Assembly (NCBI GenBank): GCA_965227315.1
Contig: OZ245737.1
Coordinates: 1,302,001-1,366,000 of the forward strand
Reading direction: 5' to 3'
Length of the DNA stretch: 64,000 bases
Origin: JANQHS01 sp965227315
Lineage (GTDB): Bacteria; Bacteroidota; Bacteroidia; Cytophagales; CCMP332
Position 1 is the stretch's first letter. Each line of letters begins with the position of its first letter. Below, piece after piece: positions 51,536 to 58,416 of this stretch. Made by a program: the position numbers and the translations under genes. The notes beneath the pieces were generated by a model. The model was not told the origin of the DNA. It made no database searches and was given only the letters and a program-made list of their open reading frames with translations.

Positions 51536-52736
51536 AGTTCGAAACTTTGCTCTCGTGATTCTTCTCCTGGGCCCTCAACTTTCCTTTTCACAGGATAGCG
51601 CAGATAAAGGCAAAAAGGAGAATTTCGGATTCTTCAATTTTATTGAAGCCAAGGGGCATTTCGGAAACTTCGTGCGACATACCGACAGCCTTGACGATGT
51701 CCTGAAAGGCAACTACTATTCAGGAGAAGTAAGAGTAGGGTTTCAATCCACAGGAAAAGCGGATTGGCAAAACCTGTACAAGCTTCCCAGCTATGGGTTC
51801 GGATTCTTCCATGGAAATGTGAACAGCCCCAACGAGATCGGAAATCCGATGGCCGCTTTCTTCTTTTTTAATGTTCCCATTGTTCGGGGAGGAAAAGTAG
51901 ACTTCACTTATGACTTCAGCTCGGGACTGGCCTTCAATTTCAGAGAATATGATTCGGCTGAAAATCCCAGAAATGATGTGCTTGGGTCCAAGCTTAATAT
52001 CTATTTCAACCTTGGACTGGTTGCATTCTATCACCTGAGCGAGCGCATGGATCTGTCCCTGGGCTTTGATTTTACGCATTATTCCAATGGTGCAATCAGA
52101 ACTCCCAACAAGGGATTGAACATGTACGGATTGAATGTGGGCGTGCGCTATCACTTGAATCCGGTCAAGAGCTTCACAAGGCTTTCAGACCCTGATTTTC
52201 AACCGGAAATACGACCGCAATACAAGATCAGGAAACTACCACCTCATCAACGCTACCTTGAATTCTACACAGTGGTTTCGGGTGGTTTGAAAACCACCTC
52301 CGCCGACCTGGACGACAGGGACACCTATCATCCGATATTCACATGGACCATCGATGGAGCCTATAAGTACGCCCATAAGGGAAGGATTGGTGTAGGATTC
52401 GATTATATCTATGACGGGTCAATGGAAAGATGGCTCAACTTCATATATCCCGACTCCACCCATGACTGGACCGACTTTTCTCATGTAGGAGTTCATATTG
52501 GTCATGATCTTGTGGTTCAAAAGGTTTCTCTTGTTACCCAGGTGGGGGTATATCTCTATGAAGGCAACGAAAAAGGATTTGTTTGGGCCCGGGTTGGTTT
52601 GCGCTATGATTTTTCCGATTGGTTATTCGGAAGACTGGCTTTGAAAACAACCGAGGGTTTTATTGCCGACCTCACCGAATTGGGAGTGGGAATAAGGATC
52701 AAAAAGAACTTAAGGCGCCCCAAAGATCTCAACTAG
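51525..52736 (+). CDS. PagL-like acyloxyacyl hydrolase (lipid A deacylase) family
   Basis: 403 residues from the ATG at 51525. Signal peptide M-I-N-R-V-R-N-F-A-L-V-I ends at L-S-F-S-Q. The first barrel (about 30-210) carries the active-site region F-T-H-Y-S-N-G-A-I-R-T-P-N-K-G (about 183-197), where His and Ser match PagL's catalytic H-x-S-N pattern. PagL removes the 3-O acyl chain of lipid A in the outer membrane. The C-terminal half (about 240-400) repeats barrel-like strands and a second outer-membrane domain, making the protein twice the size of PagL. Its end overlaps the convergent peptidase gene by 27 bases. Confidence 0.78.
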   Translation: MINRVRNFALVILLLGPQLSFSQDSADKGKKENFGFFNFIEAKGHFGNFVRHTDSLDDVLKGNYYSGEVRVGFQSTGKADWQNLYKLPSYGFGFFHGNVNSPNEIGNPMAAFFFFNVPIVRGGKVDFTYDFSSGLAFNFREYDSAENPRNDVLGSKLNIYFNLGLVAFYHLSERMDLSLGFDFTHYSNGAIRTPNKGLNMYGLNVGVRYHLNPVKSFTRLSDPDFQPEIRPQYKIRKLPPHQRYLEFYTVVSGGLKTTSADLDDRDTYHPIFTWTIDGAYKYAHKGRIGVGFDYIYDGSMERWLNFIYPDSTHDWTDFSHVGVHIGHDLVVQKVSLVTQVGVYLYEGNEKGFVWARVGLRYDFSDWLFGRLALKTTEGFIADLTELGVGIRIKKNLRRPKDLN

Positions 52737-53717
52737 CATGGTGCCGTCCTCGAAAAGAACGCCCCGATACATGCCTTTGGAGTTAAAGTACCAGGAGTAG
52801 TTTCCGTCCTTATCCAAACCGATCAGTCCCCCTACTCCCCCCAAGGGACCAACATGATCATCCATTACCGATTTCAGCGATTCCTCAATGGTTTTCCCTC
52901 CTAACTCCATCATTGCGGCCGCGGCATTTGCTGCCTGAGACCTGATAAAATATTCACCATCGCCTGTACATGAAATCCCACAGGACTTATTGGATGCATA
53001 TGTGCCCGAACCGATAAGAGGACTATCCCCCACCCTGCCCATCAATTTATTCGAGGTGCCTCCCGTTGATGTTCCGGCACATAGATCTCCGGACTGGTCA
53101 AGGGCCACGGCTCCTACAGTGCCGAATTTGCTGTCATCATAAATGAGCGATCCTCTCCGATCATTTTGCTTTTTCCTTTCCTCCAACTGCTGTAGCCTTC
53201 GCTCTGTTTGAAAGTATTCGGGAGGCTCAACCGGAAGGTCATATTTTTCGGCGATCAGATCTCCGCCCTCGCCAATAATGAACACATGCTTGGTTTCGTT
53301 CATAACAACTCTGGCCCCACGGATTGGATTTTTTGTTCTTCTCACTCCGGCTACCGAGCCACAGGCAAGGTCATCACCCCTCATCAGGGAGGCGTCCATC
53401 TCCACATTCCCGTTTTCATTGAGTACCGAACCTTTCCCGGCATTAAAGAGCGGTGAATCTTCCATATTGCTGATCACCTCTACCACAGCCTCCTCGCTCG
53501 AACCTCCTTTCTTCAAAATTTTATAGCCGATCTGCAGCGATTTGGCCAGCTCGTTCCGATACTCCTTTTCCTTGGATTCAGAAAGATTTTCCCTGGAAAT
53601 CACCCCCGCCCCACCATGGATAACCAACACTGCTTTTTTGTTCATTTTCGCTTGTCCGTTTGCCATATTCCCAAACAATAGAAGGGAAGCAATTATGGAA
53701 ATAAGAATAATTTTCAT
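52710..53717 (-). CDS. Exported isoaspartyl peptidase/L-asparaginase
   Basis: 335 residues with a signal peptide (M-K-I-I-L-I-S-I-I-A) ending near A-N-G-Q. Ntn-hydrolase of the plant-type asparaginase family: self-cleavage exposes the nucleophile Thr200 in K-F-G-T-V-G-A-V. H-G-G-A-G at 34-38, and G-D-S-P-L-I-G-S-G and C-T-G-D-G-E-Y-F later, form the substrate site. It releases aspartate from isoaspartyl dipeptides or asparagine, here in the periplasm. Divergent from the dksA-like gene over a 100-base region. Confidence 0.9.
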   Translation of the reverse strand: MKIILISIIASLLLFGNMANGQAKMNKKAVLVIHGGAGVISRENLSESKEKEYRNELAKSLQIGYKILKKGGSSEEAVVEVISNMEDSPLFNAGKGSVLNENGNVEMDASLMRGDDLACGSVAGVRRTKNPIRGARVVMNETKHVFIIGEGGDLIAEKYDLPVEPPEYFQTERRLQQLEERKKQNDRRGSLIYDDSKFGTVGAVALDQSGDLCAGTSTGGTSNKLMGRVGDSPLIGSGTYASNKSCGISCTGDGEYFIRSQAANAAAAMMELGGKTIEESLKSVMDDHVGPLGGVGGLIGLDKDGNYSWYFNSKGMYRGVLFEDGTMLVEIFGAP

Positions 53718-53729
53718 GTGACAAATAAA

Positions 53730-53737
53730 TATATTTG
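53730..53737 (+). promoter_or_regulatory. Possible -7 promoter box TATATTTG
   Basis: TATATTTG matches TAnnTTTG in the divergent gap between the asparaginase and dksA-like genes. On this strand it would give a leader of about 75 bases for the dksA-scpB-rluB operon. Confidence 0.35.
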
Positions 53738-53817
53738 CGCACCAATTCGAAAAAGCCGACCACTCGGTAGGCTCTTCGGTTGACGTGATTTAGTTAGAAT
53801 TATTCAAATTTTCGGGC

Positions 53818-54195
53818 ATGGGAGAAAAGTTGAGATATTCGGATGACGAATTGAAAGAGTTCGAGGAGATCATCCACGAAAAGTTAGACAAGGCTAAAAA
53901 AGAGCTTGACTACATCAAGGACAGTCTTAGTCGCAAAAACGACGAGGGAGCTGATAGCACTTTGAATAATGTCAACGTGATGGAGGACAGCGCCGCAGCC
54001 ACGGAAAAAGAAAACCTGAATCAACTGGCTGGTAGGCAGATCAAGTTCATTCAACAACTTGAGAACGCCCTGGTCAGGATCAAAAACAAGACCTACGGAA
54101 TCTGCATTGAAACAGGAAAACTGATCAGCAAGGAAAGGTTGAGAGCAGTTCCACATACGAGGCATTCCATCGAGGCAAAATTGAAGCAGAGTTAA
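53818..54195 (+). CDS. TraR/DksA-family protein lacking a zinc finger
   Basis: 125 residues. A long coiled coil (about 10-85) precedes the region aligned with the DksA zinc finger: T-Y-G-I-C-I-E-T-G-K-L-I-S-K-E-R-L-R-A-V-P. In DksA four cysteines hold zinc; here only C99 remains, and the later pair is replaced by H-T-R-H-S. The globular fold may persist without metal, as in other Bacteroidota members. The coiled-coil tip that reaches the polymerase channel has acidic residues (E-D-S-A-A). It probably modulates transcription at stringent-response promoters. A GTG-started scpB follows one base after the stop. Confidence 0.82.
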   Translation: MGEKLRYSDDELKEFEEIIHEKLDKAKKELDYIKDSLSRKNDEGADSTLNNVNVMEDSAAATEKENLNQLAGRQIKFIQQLENALVRIKNKTYGICIETGKLISKERLRAVPHTRHSIEAKLKQS

Positions 54196-54196
54196 T

Positions 54197-54805
54197 GTGG
54201 ATTTTTTAAAAAACCACGTTGAAGCTTTAATCTTCTGTTCGCCAGACCCCATTTCAGAGACTGACCTAAAAAACTGCCTTGCAGAGATGTTCGATGCCAA
54301 GGTACCTGCCAAGGACATCGAAAAGGTTTTAGAGGAGCTCAAGGAAAAATACGAACAGAAGGAATTTTCATTCAATCTGATCAAATCAGGTGGTGGATTC
54401 CAGTTTCTGACCAAACCCGAATACCAGGCATCGGTTTCCATTCTGCTCAAGCAGAAATCAAAAAAAAGGCTTTCTAATTCATCTTTGGAGACCCTTTCGA
54501 TCATTGCCTATAAACAGCCTCTCACAAAAATCGAAGCTGAAAAAATACGTGGGGTTGGCTGTGACTATTCCATTCAAAAGCTCCTGGAGAAGGAACTCAT
54601 AGAGATCAAGGGAAAGGCAGATACGGTTGGAAAACCTATTCTCTACGGCACAACCCAAAAATTTCTTGATTATTTCGGGATCAATTCGGTAGAAGAATTA
54701 CCCACCTTGAAAGATTTTAAGAAAGAGCAAAACGAGATCACCCCGGAAGAGGGAATCGTTCATAAAGAGGAACCCCAGGGAAATGACCAGGAAGGGGCAG
54801 AATAG
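54197..54805 (+). CDS. scpB: Segregation and condensation protein ScpB
   Basis: 202 residues from GTG at 54197 (an ATG two bases earlier is out of frame and overlaps the previous stop). Two winged-helix domains: E-A-L-I-F-C-S-P-D-P-I-S (9-20) opens the first, and L-E-T-L-S-I-I-A-Y-K-Q-P-L-T-K-x-E-A-E-K-I-R-G-V is the diagnostic second. It works with ScpA and SMC to compact and separate chromosomes. The acidic C-terminal tail (after 165) is variable. The stop overlaps the pseudouridine synthase by 23 bases. scpA is not in the window. Confidence 0.94.
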   Translation: MDFLKNHVEALIFCSPDPISETDLKNCLAEMFDAKVPAKDIEKVLEELKEKYEQKEFSFNLIKSGGGFQFLTKPEYQASVSILLKQKSKKRLSNSSLETLSIIAYKQPLTKIEAEKIRGVGCDYSIQKLLEKELIEIKGKADTVGKPILYGTTQKFLDYFGINSVEELPTLKDFKKEQNEITPEEGIVHKEEPQGNDQEGAE

Positions 54806-55550
54806 AAAAGCTTCTCCCAAAGTATCGAATGCCCCTGAAAAGGTTCGTTTGAACCGCTTTATTGCCAATGCAGGGGTCTGCTCAAGAAGAGAAGCCGATA
54901 AACTGATCTCCGAAGGTCGCATCAAGGTCAATGGAAAGCTTGTCAAAGAACTGGGGGTCCGCGTCGATCAGGGTGACAAGATCCTTCTGGATGGCAAACC
55001 GATCCATGGTGAAAAAAAGGTATACATCCTGATGAACAAGCCCAAGGATTATATCACAACTCTCAAGGACACACATCAGCGAAAGATTGTTACAGATCTG
55101 GTTCGCAATCAGGTCAAAGAACGGGTCTATCCTGTCGGTAGATTGGACAGAATGACAACCGGACTTTTGTTGCTGACCAATGATGGTGACCTTACCAAAT
55201 CCCTGGCACATCCTTCTTCACGGGTCGCCAAGATCTATGCAGTATTGCTCGACCAACCGTTGACCAGGGATCATGAAATGCAGATCCTCAATGGCACCAA
55301 ACTGGAAGACGGGGATTTTAAACCCGATAAGCTTGCTCAAACAGGTGAGGATCGAAATGAATGGGGAATTGAGATCCACTCGGGCAAAAACCGGATCATA
55401 CGGAGGCTGTTCGAGTCCTATGGCTACAAGGTGAAAAAACTGGATCGGGTATTCTTTGCAGGACTGACGAAAAAAAACCTTTCGAGGGGTCAGTGGCGTT
55501 ATCTAACTGAGAAAGAAATTATTCAGTTAAAATATCTCAAAAGCCATTAA
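54783..55550 (+). CDS. rluB: RsuA/RluB-type rRNA pseudouridine synthase
   Basis: 255 residues. N-terminal S4 RNA-binding domain (about 20-68, R-L-N-R-F-I-A-N-A-G-V-C-S-R-R-E-A-D), then the catalytic domain with Asp122 in P-V-G-R-L-D-R-M-T-T-G. L-M-N-K-P-K-D-Y-I-T-T (83-93) and N-R-I-I-R-R-L-F late in the protein fit RluB/RsuA. Adjacent scpB-rluB order is widely conserved. It modifies 23S rRNA (near position 2605 in E. coli for RluB); the precise target here is inferred. Confidence 0.92.
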   Translation: MTRKGQNRKASPKVSNAPEKVRLNRFIANAGVCSRREADKLISEGRIKVNGKLVKELGVRVDQGDKILLDGKPIHGEKKVYILMNKPKDYITTLKDTHQRKIVTDLVRNQVKERVYPVGRLDRMTTGLLLLTNDGDLTKSLAHPSSRVAKIYAVLLDQPLTRDHEMQILNGTKLEDGDFKPDKLAQTGEDRNEWGIEIHSGKNRIIRRLFESYGYKVKKLDRVFFAGLTKKNLSRGQWRYLTEKEIIQLKYLKSH

Positions 55551-55564
55551 TTACTTAATTAGCA

Positions 55565-55588
55565 TAAAAAAACCTCCCGAAGGAGGTT
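55565..55588 (-). terminator. Terminator downstream of tRNA-Phe
   Basis: Read on the minus strand, AACCTCC (55588-55582), loop TTCG, GGAGGTT (55577-55571), then a run of T's (complement of the A's at 55565-55572). A 7-bp stem closed by a stable TTCG loop is a good intrinsic terminator for the tRNA gene. No T run follows on the plus strand, so it does not end rluB. Confidence 0.85.
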
Positions 55589-55592
55589 GGAG

Positions 55593-55665
<73 letters not shown>

Positions 55666-55732
55666 AGCCGAATTTGGGAGTGCAAAACTACCCATTATTT
55701 AAAATCATGCAAGCCAATAATTGGATAAAATT

Positions 55733-57043
55733 ATGAGCTTAATACCCCAGGCAATCTTCATCATCATCCTTGGAATATTTGGATTCATTCTCTTCCGCAG
55801 GTTTTCATTGATCGCAAAACTGATCGGGCTCGGTAAGGAATCCCCAAACAAGGTAGATCCATCCAAAGCCTTTAAGAGAATGATGCTTTTTGCTTTCGGG
55901 CAAAAGCAGATGTTCGATAAACCCGTGCTGGGCATACTTCATTTCTTCATCTATGCCGGCTTTATTCTGATCAATATCGAGGTATTGGAGATCATACTGG
56001 ATGGGATCCTGGGAACTCACCGCTTATTCGCACCCCACCTTGGAAGCCTTTACACCTTCCTGATCAGCTTTTTTGAGTTGATGGCCATATTGGTTTTTAT
56101 CGCCTGCCTTGTATTCCTTTTCAGAAGACTATTTGTTAATGTGCCGCGATTCCGCTCAGCCGAGATGACCCGGTGGCCGAAGCTCGATGCCAATCTCATT
56201 TTGATCATTGAGATCCTCCTGGTCAGCGCCATACTGCTGCTTGATGCCGCTGACCAGAATCTTCAGGAAAGAGGTGTTGAGGGTTATACGGAAACGGGGA
56301 GCTTCTTTTTCTCAGCAGGTCTGAGCTTCATTTTTGATTCTTTTTCCGACAGGTCCGTGCTGATGATGGAAAGAAGCCTTTGGTGGTTTCATATTCTGGG
56401 AATATTTGGTTTTGCCGTTTATGTGAGCTATTCGAAACACCTCCATATTTTCCTCGCTTTTCCAAATACCTATTATGCGGAAAACGACCCAGAAGGTAAA
56501 ATGAACAATATGCCCGACATCACCCGGGAGGTAGAATTGATGATGGGCATGCAGGCTTCTTCGGAAGGAGATCCGCCCGAGAGTTTTGGAGCCAAGGATG
56601 TCGACCAGCTATCGAGGCTAAGCCTTCTTGGAGCATTTGCCTGTACCGAATGCGGAAGGTGTACCGAACAATGCCCCGCCAATCAAACAGGAAAAAAACT
56701 TTCTCCGAGAAAAATCATGATGAGCACCAGGGACAGAATGGAAGATCTGGGCAAAAGCAAGAATTTTGACAAGGGTGATAAGACACTGGTCCGTGACTAT
56801 ATCTCCGAGGAAGAGATCCTTGCCTGCACTTCATGTCAGGCTTGTGTGGAGGCTTGCCCGGTTCAGATCAATCCGCTGGAGATCATTTTTGAATTGCGCA
56901 GGTATTTGGTCATGGAGGAATCCAAAACTCCAACCGAGTGGACATCGATGATGACAAATATTGAAAACAACGCTGCCCCCTGGGCCTTTCCCGCTGCGGA
57001 AAGGTTTTCATGGGCCAACGAACTAAAAAACACCGAGGAATGA
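55733..57043 (+). CDS. Membrane-bound 4Fe-4S dicluster oxidoreductase subunit
   Basis: 436 residues from the ATG at 55733. The first half is a membrane domain of about five to six helices (opening I-F-I-I-I-L-G-I-F-G-F-I-L), with H-F-F-I-Y-A-G-F and W-W-F-H-I-L-G histidines that could bind b-haem, as in NarI/DsrM-type subunits. The C-terminal part holds two ferredoxin motifs: C-T-E-C-G-R-C-T-E-Q-C-P from Cys304 and C-T-S-C-Q-A-C-V-E-A-C-P from Cys365. The stop overlaps the next ATG by four bases. With the CCG-domain partner it forms an HdrDE/GlpC-like electron-transfer pair at the inner membrane. Donor and acceptor are unknown. Confidence 0.85.
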   Translation: MSLIPQAIFIIILGIFGFILFRRFSLIAKLIGLGKESPNKVDPSKAFKRMMLFAFGQKQMFDKPVLGILHFFIYAGFILINIEVLEIILDGILGTHRLFAPHLGSLYTFLISFFELMAILVFIACLVFLFRRLFVNVPRFRSAEMTRWPKLDANLILIIEILLVSAILLLDAADQNLQERGVEGYTETGSFFFSAGLSFIFDSFSDRSVLMMERSLWWFHILGIFGFAVYVSYSKHLHIFLAFPNTYYAENDPEGKMNNMPDITREVELMMGMQASSEGDPPESFGAKDVDQLSRLSLLGAFACTECGRCTEQCPANQTGKKLSPRKIMMSTRDRMEDLGKSKNFDKGDKTLVRDYISEEEILACTSCQACVEACPVQINPLEIIFELRRYLVMEESKTPTEWTSMMTNIENNAAPWAFPAAERFSWANELKNTEE

Positions 57044-57825
57044 TCAATATCCCAACAGTAGCTGAGTTGCAATCTCAGGGCAAATCACCCGAGATCCTAT
57101 TCTGGGTTGGTTGTGCCGGATCATATGATGACCGTTATAAAAACGTCACACGTTCCATTGTGAAGATCCTGAATGGAGCCGGAATCGATTTTGCTGTGCT
57201 CGGAGATGAGGAATCATGTACCGGTGATCCGGCCAGAAGAGCGGGAAACGAATTCCTCTTCCAGATGCAGGCACTTTCAAACATTCAGATCCTCAACGGC
57301 TACGGAATTGAGAAGATCCTGACAGCATGCCCGCATTGTTTTAACACCATCAAGAATGAATATCCGGAGTTGGGTGGAAAGTTTGAGGTATTGCATCATT
57401 CGGAGTACATCCAGGAACTGATCGATACGGGCAAGATCAAACTTAAAAAAGGAGGTGAATTCAAGGGTAAGAAGATCACTTATCATGACTCCTGCTATCT
57501 CGGAAGAGCGAATAATATTTACGAGGCACCCAGGTCAGTCCTTGAGCAACTGGACTCGGATCTGGTGGAAATGGAAAGGTCCCGAAAAAAGGGTTTTTGC
57601 TGTGGAGCCGGTGGCGCACAGATGTTCAAGGATGCTGAAAACGGAAACAAGGAAGTAAACCTTGAGAGGACTGATGAGGCCTTAGGAAAAAAACCCGATT
57701 TCATTGCCGCCGCCTGTCCGTTCTGCATGACCATGTTGTCGGATGGTGTCAAGCTCCGGGAACAAGAAGACAAGGTAAAAGTGTTGGATATAGCAGAGTT
57801 TGTAGAAAAGCAACAGGAAAAGTAA
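57040..57825 (+). CDS. CCG-domain Fe-S oxidoreductase subunit (HdrB/GlpC-like)
   Basis: 261 residues from the ATG at 57040. Two cysteine-rich CCG domains: F-W-V-G-C-A-G-S-Y-D and E-S-C-T-G-D-P-A-R-R with A-C-P-H-C-F-N-T in the first half; Y-H-D-S-C-Y-L-G-R, F-C-C-G-A-G-G-A-Q-M and A-A-C-P-F-C-M-T-M in the second. Such domains bind unusual 4Fe-4S centres in heterodisulfide reductase B and related subunits. It is soluble, and coupled to the membrane subunit upstream (ATGA overlap) and one base from the small conserved gene downstream. Confidence 0.88.
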   Translation: MINIPTVAELQSQGKSPEILFWVGCAGSYDDRYKNVTRSIVKILNGAGIDFAVLGDEESCTGDPARRAGNEFLFQMQALSNIQILNGYGIEKILTACPHCFNTIKNEYPELGGKFEVLHHSEYIQELIDTGKIKLKKGGEFKGKKITYHDSCYLGRANNIYEAPRSVLEQLDSDLVEMERSRKKGFCCGAGGAQMFKDAENGNKEVNLERTDEALGKKPDFIAAACPFCMTMLSDGVKLREQEDKVKVLDIAEFVEKQQEK

Positions 57826-57826
57826 A

Positions 57827-58324
57827 ATGATAACCGATTTTGACAGCCTCACCGGCAATGCCAAGGTTTGGATCTTCAAAGGGGAAAGATCTTTGAATGC
57901 CGAGGAAATACGCTCCTTAAAAGAAGGCTTCGACCGCTTCATTGAACAATGGACAAGTCATGGGGCAAATGTAAAGGGGGCCTATACCTTTTATTCGGAT
58001 CAGTTTTTGATCGTTGGAGCCGAGACACCTGAAGGTCCGCCCAGCGGGTGCTCTACAGATACACTCATCAAGTTCGTAAACCAAGCCTCAACGCACCTCG
58101 GCATAAATCTGATGGACAACGCTTCTTTCTTCTTCAGGAAAAACGGAAAATTTGATAAGGTAGGATTCCTGGATCTTCAAAAAACCATTGAAGCAGGAGA
58201 TATCACCGAGGATACCGAAATTTTAAATAACCAGGTGGCAAAAAAGGCTGATCTGGAGCAGGAATTGGTGATTCCGGCAGCGATAGCCTTGGGAAGCAGG
58301 TATTTTTCAACGGTAAAACAGTGA
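57827..58324 (+). CDS. Conserved Bacteroidota protein of unknown function
   Basis: 165 residues, no signal peptide or membrane segment. Recognised by K-V-W-I-F-K-G-E-R-S-L (14-24), Q-W-T-S-H-G-A-N-V-K-G (41-51) and S-G-C-S-T-D near 72-77. Homologues in this phylum are often labelled 'ABC transporter ATPase', but no Walker A, signature or Walker B motif is present, so that name is wrong. It is one base after the CCG-domain gene, so it is part of that redox operon and may assist it. Real function unknown. Confidence 0.7.
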   Translation: MITDFDSLTGNAKVWIFKGERSLNAEEIRSLKEGFDRFIEQWTSHGANVKGAYTFYSDQFLIVGAETPEGPPSGCSTDTLIKFVNQASTHLGINLMDNASFFFRKNGKFDKVGFLDLQKTIEAGDITEDTEILNNQVAKKADLEQELVIPAAIALGSRYFSTVKQ

Positions 58325-58416
58325 TTTTTCTCCGATTTCTGACATAGGCGTAAAATCAGAGTTATTATTTCATTAATTTGCATCCTGGTTTTAGAAATCC
58401 GTCTAATTTTTTACCA

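Noticed and set aside
57827..58324. ABC transporter ATPase
   Set aside because: Homologues often carry this label, but no Walker A, signature or Walker B motif exists in the 165 residues.
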